From: Elusimicrobiota bacterium
GTDB taxonomy: Bacteria; Elusimicrobiota; Elusimicrobia; UBA1565; UBA9628
NCBI GenBank assembly: GCA_016218545.1
Contig: JACRDQ010000018.1
Location: 1 to 64,000, forward strand
Direction: 5' to 3'
Length of the DNA stretch: 64,000 bases
Position 1 is the stretch's first letter; every line of letters starts with the position of its first letter. The notes beneath the pieces were generated by a model. The model had not been told where the DNA came from and made no database searches. It worked only from the letters and a program-made list of their open reading frames with translations. A program made the position numbers and the translations under genes. Below are positions 16,078-23,145 of this stretch, piece after piece.

Positions 16078-16581
16078 ATGGAGAAAACGGAGAAGAAGGA
16101 CACGCACCCGGAGAACGGCTCCAAGACGCTCGCGCGTTTGAAGGCCCTCTACGACTTCATGGCTCAGCACGGCCTCGAGACCCTCGAGGTCGCCGACTCC
16201 GAGGGCCAGGCGCGCCTCGTGCGCGCCGGCTCTCAGGCTCCGGTGCAGATCGTGACGGCGGCCAACATGGCCGCCGTCACGGCCGGCCCGTCGCCCGCCT
16301 CCGTCCCGACGGCGCCCGCGGCGCCGGTCCTGCCGCCCGGGGCCGTCACCGTCAAGGCGCCCATGATGGGCATCTTCTACCGGGCGCCGTCTCCGTCGAG
16401 CCCTCCCTACGTCAAGGAAGGGGACAAGGTGGCGGCCGGGCACGTCCTGTGCATGGTCGAGGCGATGAAGGTCTTCAACGAGATCAAGGCCGAGTTCCCC
16501 GGCACGGTCTTGACGGTCCTGGTCGAGAACGGCAAGGCGGTCAAGTCCGGCCAAGACCTCTTCGTCGTGCAGCGTGCATAA
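16078..16581 (+). CDS. accB: Biotin carboxyl carrier protein of acetyl-CoA carboxylase
   Basis: At 167 residues it fits the AccB class: an N-terminal helix region ('LARLKALYDFMAQHGLETLEV'-like), a Pro/Ala-rich linker (about 60-90), then a biotinyl domain with the biotin-carrying lysine in 'VEAMKV' and a thumb-like insertion 'YRAPSPSSPPYVKEGDKV'. It carries CO2 from biotin carboxylase to carboxyltransferase in fatty-acid synthesis. No accC is adjacent, which is unusual since accBC are often paired. Its stop overlaps the ftsK start by eight bases. Confidence 0.93.
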   Translation: MEKTEKKDTHPENGSKTLARLKALYDFMAQHGLETLEVADSEGQARLVRAGSQAPVQIVTAANMAAVTAGPSPASVPTAPAAPVLPPGAVTVKAPMMGIFYRAPSPSSPPYVKEGDKVAAGHVLCMVEAMKVFNEIKAEFPGTVLTVLVENGKAVKSGQDLFVVQRA

Positions 16582-18799
16582 CAGGACCACCTACCACTCC
16601 AGGAATCCGCGGAGGGCGCGCCGCGAAGGCACCGCCGCGCCCGTCATCAGGCTGGCCCTGGCAGGCCTCCTGGCCGCCTACCTGACCTGGCTCATCCTCT
16701 TCCCCGGGCTCTCCGGCAGTTTCGGCCGCTGGGTCGAGTCCGGGTTCTGGACCGCCTTCGGCGCGGCGAGCATCCTCCTGCCCCTCTTCATCGTCAACGC
16801 CATGATCCACCGGATGACGGCCCAGGCCACGGGCTGGATCACGCTCGGGCTGGGCTCCCTCGTGGTCCTGGCCGGCGCCTCCTCCCTGCTCGCCATGCTG
16901 GGAGGATGGCTTCCTCCGGACTGGGTCGCCGCCGGCCCGGCCATCGGCGGAGCCGTCGGACGGAGCATCCACGAGAGCCTCTCCCGCTGGGTCGGAGCCC
17001 CCGGCTCCCTGATGATCTGCTTCTCGTCCTTCATCGTGTCCAGCCAGATCACGACGCAGATACGCTGGGGCCGGGTCGCGGCCGGTCTGGCCGCCATGCT
17101 GGCCGAGGACTACCACGGCTGGATGCGCTCCCGCCAGGAGCTCGAGGCTTGGCGCAAGCGCAGCGCCGCGGCCGGCCCCAAGCCCCTGGCGCGAGCCCCG
17201 CTCACGGCCGAGCCGGCCCCTGCTCCCGCGCCGATCGTCAGCATGCCCGAGCCCAAGCCCGCGCCGGCCCCCGCCTCCGCGGCTGAGCCAGCCTCGGCCA
17301 AGCCGCCCAAGTCCCGCGCCTCGGGCGTGCTCCCGAGCCTGGGCCTCCTCAAGGCTCCGGCCAAGGACCGCGACAGCGGCCTTCCCACGCAGGACGAGCT
17401 CGACACGGCTTCCGCGAGCCTCCAGCAGACCCTCACGAACTTCGGCATCGACGCCGCCATCTCGGGCATCCTGCCGGGCCCCGTCATCACCCGCTTCGAG
17501 GTCAGCCCCGCTCCCGGCGTCAAGGTGAGCTCCATCGTGGCTCTCGAGAACGACATCGCGCTCGCCATGCGCGCCCGGGGCATCCGCATCATCGCCCCCA
17601 TCCCGGGCAAGGCCGCGGTCGGCATCGAAATCCCCAACGCCCGGCCCGTGCTCGTCACCCTGCAGGAGATTCTGGCCAGCTCGGCCGTGACCGCCAAGTC
17701 GCCTCTCCTGACCTTCGGCGTGGGCCTGACCGCGGAGGGCTCGCCCCTGGCCGCGGACCTGGCGACCATGCCGCATCTGCTCGTCGCCGGCGCGACCGGG
17801 AGCGGCAAGTCCGTGCTCATCCACTCGATCATCCTCTCGATCCTGTTCCGGGCGGGGCCCGAGCAGGTGAAGTTCCTGCTCATCGACCCCAAGAGGCTCG
17901 AGCTGACCTTCTACGAGGGCATCCCGCACCTCTTCGACCCGTGCGTGCCGGCCGCCTCCGTCCAGGTCGTGACCGACGCCAAGGCCGCCGCGCGCTCCCT
18001 CAACGCCATGGTCAAGGTGATGGAGAAGCGCTACGAGAAGTTCCAGGTCCACAGCGCCCGCCACATCGACGGCTTCAACCAGTCCGCGGCCAAGCTCGGG
18101 CTTCCCAAGGAGCCCTACATCGTGGTGATCATCGATGAGCTCGCCGACCTCATGCTCGTCTCTCGCGACGGCGTGGAGGACTCCATCCAGCGCCTGGCGC
18201 AGATGGCCCGCGCCGTGGGCATCCACCTGGTGCTGGCCACCCAGCGGCCCTCGGTGGACGTCATCACGGGCGTCATCAAGGCCAACCTCCCCAGCCGCGT
18301 GGCCCTGCAGGTCACGGCCAAGGTGGACTCCCGCGTCATCCTCGACTCCCAGGGCGCCGAGGCCCTGCAGGGCAAGGGCGACCTCCTGTACCTGGCCGCG
18401 GGCGCCCAGAAGCCGGCCCGCTGTCAGGGCGCCTACGTCAGCGAGGACGAGATCCGCAAGGTCGTGGACTTCCTGCGCTCCACCGGCAGGCCCGACTACC
18501 CGCCGCTCGACACCATGCCCAAGCCCGCCGAGGCGGACCTTAAGTCCTTCGGCGTCGAGCCGCACGAGTTCCGCGACGCCCTCAAGCTCGTGCTCGAGCG
18601 CCGCCGGGTCTCCCAGGACCTCCTCAAGTCCCAGTTCGGCTCCTCGGCCCGCGCCACCAACCTGCTCAGCCTCCTCGAGGTCAAGGGCATGATCCACAAG
18701 CCCGAGGGCACCAACCGCTGGGAGATCTCTTTCGAACTCATCAGCGACTATCTCAAGTCCAACTTCCCCGAGAAGTCGGACCTGGCTGGAAAGGCCTGA
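16574..18799 (+). CDS. ftsK: DNA translocase FtsK/SpoIIIE
   Basis: A membrane-anchored motor that pumps chromosomal DNA at the septum. The 741 residues comprise an Arg-rich start, about four N-terminal membrane helices (about 25-180), and a Pro/Ala-rich linker (about 200-260). The alpha domain is next, then the RecA-like beta domain with Walker A 'GATGSGKSVL' near residue 406 and Walker B-like 'YIVVIIDELADLM'. The signature 'HLVLATQRPSVDVITGVIK' follows, and a C-terminal gamma winged helix ('ERRRVSQDLLKSQFGSSARA') completes the protein. The GTG start at 16574 overlaps accB. Chromosomal context argues against a conjugative or phage homologue. Confidence 0.95.
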   Translation: MHNRTTYHSRNPRRARREGTAAPVIRLALAGLLAAYLTWLILFPGLSGSFGRWVESGFWTAFGAASILLPLFIVNAMIHRMTAQATGWITLGLGSLVVLAGASSLLAMLGGWLPPDWVAAGPAIGGAVGRSIHESLSRWVGAPGSLMICFSSFIVSSQITTQIRWGRVAAGLAAMLAEDYHGWMRSRQELEAWRKRSAAAGPKPLARAPLTAEPAPAPAPIVSMPEPKPAPAPASAAEPASAKPPKSRASGVLPSLGLLKAPAKDRDSGLPTQDELDTASASLQQTLTNFGIDAAISGILPGPVITRFEVSPAPGVKVSSIVALENDIALAMRARGIRIIAPIPGKAAVGIEIPNARPVLVTLQEILASSAVTAKSPLLTFGVGLTAEGSPLAADLATMPHLLVAGATGSGKSVLIHSIILSILFRAGPEQVKFLLIDPKRLELTFYEGIPHLFDPCVPAASVQVVTDAKAAARSLNAMVKVMEKRYEKFQVHSARHIDGFNQSAAKLGLPKEPYIVVIIDELADLMLVSRDGVEDSIQRLAQMARAVGIHLVLATQRPSVDVITGVIKANLPSRVALQVTAKVDSRVILDSQGAEALQGKGDLLYLAAGAQKPARCQGAYVSEDEIRKVVDFLRSTGRPDYPPLDTMPKPAEADLKSFGVEPHEFRDALKLVLERRRVSQDLLKSQFGSSARATNLLSLLEVKGMIHKPEGTNRWEISFELISDYLKSNFPEKSDLAGKA

Positions 18800-18801
18800 C
18801 C

Positions 18802-19578
18802 ATGGACCGGCCCCGCTCCCTCGCCCTGGCCGCCTGCGGCATGAGCCTGGCCTTGGCCCTGCCTGCCGCGTCCTGGGCCAAGAAGCCCTCGGACGCCGCC
18901 AAGCCCAAGACCGAGGCGCGGCCGTCGGAGGGCTCGTCCTTGCCGCTCCTGCCCCCGACCACGGCCCCCATCACGGTCGGCTCGGTCTTCGAGCGCCTCG
19001 CCGAATTCGACGCCAAGATGACGAGCCTCACCCTGTCCTTCAAGCAGACCGTGCGCCTCGAGGAGGGGGGGGCCGCCCAGTCCAAGGACGGGACGCTCCG
19101 CTTCCTCAAGCCGCGGCGCCTCAAGCTCGAGTATCTCCGTCCCGAGCCCCAGACCGTGGTGTCGGACGGCCGGACCTTCTGGGTCTGGCGCAAGTGGATC
19201 AACCAGGTCATCGAGTCGTCCTTCGAGGATTGGCGCAAGAACGATCCCGCCTTGGAGGGACTCCTCAATTTCGGAAACTACGCCTCGCTGCTCAAGCGCT
19301 ACGACGTCACGGTCGGCAAGGTGGCAGAGCCTGACGCCGCGGGCCACCGGACCTTCCGGCTGGACCTGCGGCCCAAGGCCAAGGACGCGGACTTCGTCCT
19401 GGCCCTGACCATGTCGACGAAGGACTACTTCCCGTACTCGGCGCGCCTGACCGCCGCGGGAGCCGTCGTCGAGTCGGAGTTCTCCGAAGTGCGGTTCAAC
19501 CCGGACCTCTCCAGGTCCCAGTTCGACTTCATACCCCCAAAAGACGCGGACGTCTTCCGCTATCCGACCGGAAACTAA
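18802..19578 (+). CDS. lolA: LolA-like outer-membrane lipoprotein carrier protein
   Basis: The 258 residues include a signal peptide (about 1-26, ending 'ALPAASWA') and a Pro-rich spacer. A LolA-type half-barrel follows: 'MTSLTLSFKQTVRLEEGG', 'KDGTLRFLKPRRLKLEYL', 'PQTVVSDGRTFWVWRKWINQ' and 'SARLTAAGAVVESEFSEVRF'. LolA shuttles lipoproteins through the periplasm to the outer membrane. ftsK-lolA adjacency is found in many Gram-negative bacteria and supports the call. It starts two bases after ftsK. No LolB or LolCDE is in the window. Confidence 0.88.
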   Translation: MDRPRSLALAACGMSLALALPAASWAKKPSDAAKPKTEARPSEGSSLPLLPPTTAPITVGSVFERLAEFDAKMTSLTLSFKQTVRLEEGGAAQSKDGTLRFLKPRRLKLEYLRPEPQTVVSDGRTFWVWRKWINQVIESSFEDWRKNDPALEGLLNFGNYASLLKRYDVTVGKVAEPDAAGHRTFRLDLRPKAKDADFVLALTMSTKDYFPYSARLTAAGAVVESEFSEVRFNPDLSRSQFDFIPPKDADVFRYPTGN

Positions 19579-19580
19579 AG

Positions 19581-20354
19581 ATGCCAGACCGAGACCCTCT
19601 TCGCCATATCCCTCCCAAGGCCGTGCCGTCCTCCATCGACGCGGACATCGGCTCCGTCCTCAAGGAGGCCCGCCTCAAGAAGGGCCAGGCCGTGGACGTC
19701 GTCAGCCAGCACACGCGCGTCCCCAAGAAGCTCATCTCGGCCATGGAGGGCAACCGCCTCGACGAGTTCCCCGCCATGGTCTACCTGCGGGGCTTCCTCA
19801 AGATCTACTGCGACTACCTCGACGTGGACTTCGAGCCCCTCTGGAAGAAGATCAACCCCGACCGCCCGGCGGCCGCCCCGGAGGCTTCGGCCCCCGGGGC
19901 CGCGGCTCCCGCGGGCAAGGTTCCGTCCGCTGAATCCGCTCAGGCCGCGGCCGAGGAGGCCGCCGGCGGCCGCAAGCCCGCGGCCCTGTTCGCCCTGATC
20001 CTGGCGGGCGGGGTGCTGGCGGTCTGGCTCCTCGTGCGCCGACCCGCCCCCGAGGCCCCGGCGCCCTCCGAGTCCCCGGTCCCGCCGCCGATCCTCCAGC
20101 CCATCAACGCCCCGGTCGAGCCGCTCGTGACCCTCGCGTTCAAGTCGGACGTCTGGGTGCGCGTGACGGTGGACGACAAGGTCCGTTTCGAGGGCATGGT
20201 CCCGGCCAACGGCAAGCCGCTGGAATACAAGCCCAAGCTCAAGGTCTCCATCCGCACCTCGAGCCCGTCCGACCTGATCCTGAGCCTCAACGGCTCGGCC
20301 ACGACCTTCCCGGCCGCGGACCCCTCGGGAGAGCACATCCTCCTCGTGCGATGA
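19581..20354 (+). CDS. RodZ-like helix-turn-helix membrane protein
   Basis: The 257 residues follow the RodZ plan. A cytoplasmic HTH of the RodZ type (about 18-80) has 'IGSVLKEARLKKGQAVDVVS', 'RVPKKLISAMEGNRLDEFPA' and 'YLRGFLKIYCDYLDVD'. A Pro/Ala-rich segment, one membrane helix (about 135-152) and a periplasmic beta domain of the DUF4115 type ('VWVRVTVDDKVRFEGMVPAN') follow. RodZ links MreB to the cell-wall elongation machinery. It lies between lolA and pgsA, and RodZ-pgsA pairing is seen in many bacteria. The symbol is left blank because the domain plan, not orthology, is the basis. Confidence 0.82.
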   Translation: MPDRDPLRHIPPKAVPSSIDADIGSVLKEARLKKGQAVDVVSQHTRVPKKLISAMEGNRLDEFPAMVYLRGFLKIYCDYLDVDFEPLWKKINPDRPAAAPEASAPGAAAPAGKVPSAESAQAAAEEAAGGRKPAALFALILAGGVLAVWLLVRRPAPEAPAPSESPVPPPILQPINAPVEPLVTLAFKSDVWVRVTVDDKVRFEGMVPANGKPLEYKPKLKVSIRTSSPSDLILSLNGSATTFPAADPSGEHILLVR

Positions 20355-20917
20355 CCCTCGCCAACAGGCTGACGCTGCTGCGCATGGCATTGGCGCTCAT
20401 CGTCTTCGGCTGCCTGATGACGGACTCCAACGCCCTGCACCTGGCCGCGCTCGGGTTCTTCGTCGCGGCCGTCGTCACGGACTGGGTGGACGGCTACGTG
20501 GCGCGCAGCACCAACACCGTCAGCGCCTTCGGCAAGGTCGCCGACCCCATCGCGGACAAGGTCCTCATCCTGGGAGCCCTCATCGCGCTCCTGCGCATCA
20601 AGGCGCTCGACATCCCGCCCTGGGGCGTCTTCCTCATCCTCGCCCGGGACCTGGTCATCGGCGGCATCCGGGTCCTGCTCAGCAGCCAGGGCAAGATCAT
20701 GGCCGCGGACCGCTGGGGCAAGCTGAAGACCGGCTTCCAGTGCGGTTCCGTGCTCGGCATGCTGGTCCTCCTCACGGTCATGGAGCGCGTGCAGGTCCCG
20801 GCCTGGGTCCTGCTCCTCCCCTACCACCTCACGGTCCTCTGCGTCGTCATGACCTGGTTCAGCGCGGTCATGTACCTCCGGCAGTCCTTTCCCACGCTGG
20901 AGAAGACGTGGGGCTGA
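20351..20917 (+). CDS. pgsA: CDP-diacylglycerol-glycerol-3-phosphate 3-phosphatidyltransferase
   Basis: An integral membrane enzyme that makes phosphatidylglycerol phosphate. The 188 residues have the start 'LANRLTLLRMALALIVFGCL' and the CDP-alcohol phosphatidyltransferase signature D-G-x2-A-R-x8-G-x3-D-x3-D, seen as 'DGYVARSTNTVSAFGKVADP' followed by 'IAD'. Several membrane helices follow. The ATG at 20351 overlaps the RodZ-like stop, and the next gene (pgpA) starts inside its last codons. Confidence 0.94.
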   Translation: MTLANRLTLLRMALALIVFGCLMTDSNALHLAALGFFVAAVVTDWVDGYVARSTNTVSAFGKVADPIADKVLILGALIALLRIKALDIPPWGVFLILARDLVIGGIRVLLSSQGKIMAADRWGKLKTGFQCGSVLGMLVLLTVMERVQVPAWVLLLPYHLTVLCVVMTWFSAVMYLRQSFPTLEKTWG

Positions 20918-21420
20918 GGCCCTTCCGGGAAGGCGGCCCCGAACGCGTCATCCTGCTCTTGGCCACCGGATGCTATATTAGCTATATTCCCGTCTGGATC
21001 CTGGGATCAAGGAAATGGAGCGGAGCGGGTCTCTTCGGCACGATCGCGGCGGCGCCTTTCTGGCTCCTCCTGCCGTCCCAGCCCTTTGCCTATGCCGCCT
21101 TCCTGACCGCGGCCGTGGCGGCCGCGGTCTGGGTCTGCGGCCGCGCCGAGAAGAGCTTCGGCCGGCACGACGACCCGAGGATCGTGCTCGACGAGGTCGT
21201 GGGGCTCTGGACCGCGCTGGCCTTCCTGCCCAAGACCCTCCCGGTGCTGGGGCTGGGGTTCCTCTTCTTCCGGCTCCTCGACTCCGTGAAGCTCCCGCCC
21301 TACTCCTGGTTCGACCGGGTCCCGGGCGGGATCGGCATCGTGGGAGACGACATCGGAGCGGCCGTGTGCGCCAATCTGCTGGTGCGGGCCTGCCTCGCCC
21401 ACTGGCCGGGGCTGGCATGA
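20908..21420 (+). CDS. pgpA: Phosphatidylglycerophosphatase A
   Basis: Removes the phosphate made by the pgsA step, yielding phosphatidylglycerol. The 170 residues have a PgpA-like N-terminus ('LLATGCYISYIPVWILGSRK', the equivalent of the ATG...G..P..PGT region though without the usual PGT). Three hydrophobic segments, the catalytic-type 'RHDDPRIVLDEVVGLW' and 'FFRLLDSVKLPPYSWFDRVP' follow. The GTG start at 20908 overlaps pgsA by ten bases and fits coupled translation. The pgsA-pgpA order supports the assignment, and the divergent first motif lowers confidence a little. Confidence 0.85.
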   Translation: MGLRPFREGGPERVILLLATGCYISYIPVWILGSRKWSGAGLFGTIAAAPFWLLLPSQPFAYAAFLTAAVAAAVWVCGRAEKSFGRHDDPRIVLDEVVGLWTALAFLPKTLPVLGLGFLFFRLLDSVKLPPYSWFDRVPGGIGIVGDDIGAAVCANLLVRACLAHWPGLA

Positions 21421-22616
21421 CGGCCAAGGACTTCGCGCTCGCGGCCGCGCTGGCAGCGCTCCTCGGGGCCCCCGGCGCCTGGGCCCAGGCCCCCGGGGCC
21501 GTCCCGGCCGCGTCCACCGCCCCCGCCTCGGTCCTGACCTCGTCGGGGACCTCCCTGGCCGCGGACCAGGGGCCTTGGGTCCTCGGAGAGGTGCTCATCT
21601 TCTCCGGCTCTCAGATCGCCTCCGACCCCTCCTGGCGCGAGCGGGTCCGCGGGCAGCGTGGCATGCTCTACACCAAGGCCGACGTGGCCGACGACGTCGA
21701 GAAGCTCGTGGCCACACGGAGGTTCGACGCGGTCGAGCCCCTGATCTTCGAGATCCCCGCCACGCCCGTGCCCCCCGAGTACGCGAGCATCTCCGCGGTC
21801 CCCAACCAGGTGAGGCTGGTCTACCGAGTGGCGGAGAAGCCCGCCCCGGCCGCGCCTCCCGCTCCGCCCAGGCCCGCCACCCCGCCGGCCGCGGTCTCGG
21901 GCATCATCCTGACCCCCACGGCCTATCGCGGGGCGGGCCAGTACACGACCCCGGGCATGGGCCTCGACTTCAACGCGGCTTACTTCATCGGCAGGCTCTA
22001 CGGCCGGAACTCCTTTACGAACTCGGTCCGCAAGACCAACTACATCGACCGGCTCGGCGTCTGGCTCCTTTCAGCCGAAGGCAAGATGCAGATCCAGTCC
22101 GAGACGCGCTGGCGTCCAGCCGTGGCCGTGGGCGCGCACGGCCACCTCATGTTCCGCGACGCGCCCCAGCCCACGGTCCAGACGCCGACCGTCTCCCTCA
22201 AGGTCGACCAGAAGACGACCAAGACCCTCTCCGACGCCTACGTCGTGGCCAGCAAGAACATCAAGGGCGTGCGCATCAGCGGGGGCTACATGATGGGCAG
22301 CACCGGCGACATCCCGGCCCAGCTCAGCGAATACCTCACGCCCCAGGCCCTCGAGTTCTACGCCGGACGCGTCGGCGACCGCTGCTGGAGCCGCAGCATG
22401 CCCTTCGCGAGCATCCTCTACCTGCCCAAGCCCGCCTATCCCCTGGGCGTGGAGTTCATCAAGTTCAACGGCGGGTCCCTCAACCCGGTCCTCATCAACC
22501 TCAAGCTCGGCTACTTCCTCAAGCTGAACTTCGACGTCTCCTACCTCAAGTACAACGGCGGCTACGACTTCCTGGGCACCTTCCAGTTCCGCTACAACCA
22601 CTTCCCGCGCCGTTAG
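21417..22616 (+). CDS. Exported protein with POTRA-like domain and short beta-barrel
   Basis: The 399 residues begin with a signal peptide ('ALAAALAALLGAPGAWA'). Residues about 55-140 look like one POTRA domain: 'VLGEVLIFSGSQIASDP', 'GMLYTKADVADDVEKLVATR', 'FDAVEPLIFE', 'QVRLVYRVAEKP'. A Pro/Ala linker leads to about 250 residues of alternating strands rich in Tyr/Phe/Gly, ending 'GTFQFRYNHFPRR'. This is far too short for BamA/Omp85 (usually five or fewer POTRAs plus a 16-strand barrel of about 380 residues). I do not recognise the family. ATG overlaps the pgpA stop, which places it in the envelope operon. Confidence 0.55.
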   Translation: MTAKDFALAAALAALLGAPGAWAQAPGAVPAASTAPASVLTSSGTSLAADQGPWVLGEVLIFSGSQIASDPSWRERVRGQRGMLYTKADVADDVEKLVATRRFDAVEPLIFEIPATPVPPEYASISAVPNQVRLVYRVAEKPAPAAPPAPPRPATPPAAVSGIILTPTAYRGAGQYTTPGMGLDFNAAYFIGRLYGRNSFTNSVRKTNYIDRLGVWLLSAEGKMQIQSETRWRPAVAVGAHGHLMFRDAPQPTVQTPTVSLKVDQKTTKTLSDAYVVASKNIKGVRISGGYMMGSTGDIPAQLSEYLTPQALEFYAGRVGDRCWSRSMPFASILYLPKPAYPLGVEFIKFNGGSLNPVLINLKLGYFLKLNFDVSYLKYNGGYDFLGTFQFRYNHFPRR

Positions 22617-22641
22617 GCGCGGACCTCAAAGGGGGCGCGTC

Positions 22642-23145
22642 ATGAAAGGCACCATCCGGATCCAGGTCAACGGCGTCTGGCGCGAGCTCGTGGTGGGCAG
22701 GGACGTCGAGCCGCACGAGACCCTCTCGCACCTCCTGCGCGAGCGCTTCGGCCTGACGGGCCTGAAGCTCTCCTGCGAGGAGGGGGCCTGCGGGGCCTGC
22801 ACCGTCGCCATCGACGGCAAGGCCGCGCTCTCCTGCATGACGCTCGCAGTCGAGCTCGACGGCAGGTCCGTGGCGACCATCGAGGGCCTCTCCGAGGACG
22901 ACCCGGTCATCCGGGCCTTCGCCGAGCAGTGCGAGCCGGGCTACGGGACGGCGCTCCAGTGCGGCTACTGCACGCCGGGCTTCGTCATGGCCTCCAAGGC
23001 CCTGCTGGCCGAGAACCCCTCGCCCTCCGAGAGCGAGATCAAGGAGGGCCTCTCCGGCAACATCTGCCGGTGCGGCTGCTACTCGGGCATCGTCCGCGCC
23101 GTCCAGTACGCCTCGCGCAAGGGCGCGAAGGGGGGCTCCCGATGA
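22642..23145 (+). CDS. Molybdenum hydroxylase [2Fe-2S] subunit (CoxS/XdhC-type small subunit)
   Basis: The 167 residues carry both iron-sulfur domains of the xanthine-dehydrogenase family. The plant-ferredoxin-type cluster uses C45, C50, C53 and C65. The helical second domain has C107, C110, C142 and C144 ('QCGYCTPGF', 'NICRCGCYSG'). It passes electrons from the molybdenum centre to the FAD subunit. A Shine-Dalgarno (AAAGGGGG) precedes the ATG. It is the first of three overlapping genes, and the substrate of the complex cannot be read from this subunit. Confidence 0.93.
   Translation: MKGTIRIQVNGVWRELVVGRDVEPHETLSHLLRERFGLTGLKLSCEEGACGACTVAIDGKAALSCMTLAVELDGRSVATIEGLSEDDPVIRAFAEQCEPGYGTALQCGYCTPGFVMASKALLAENPSPSESEIKEGLSGNICRCGCYSGIVRAVQYASRKGAKGGSR

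Noticed and set aside
13842..16124. A 760-codon open frame antisense to pnp
   Set aside because: It reads Leu/Val/Asp/Gly-rich shadow sequence opposite an unmistakable PNPase; no start signal or domain.
16574..18799. FtsK-like gene as part of a conjugative or phage element
   Set aside because: It has the N-terminal helices and gamma domain of chromosomal FtsK, and neighbours are accB and lolA; no integrase, relaxase or phage gene is near.
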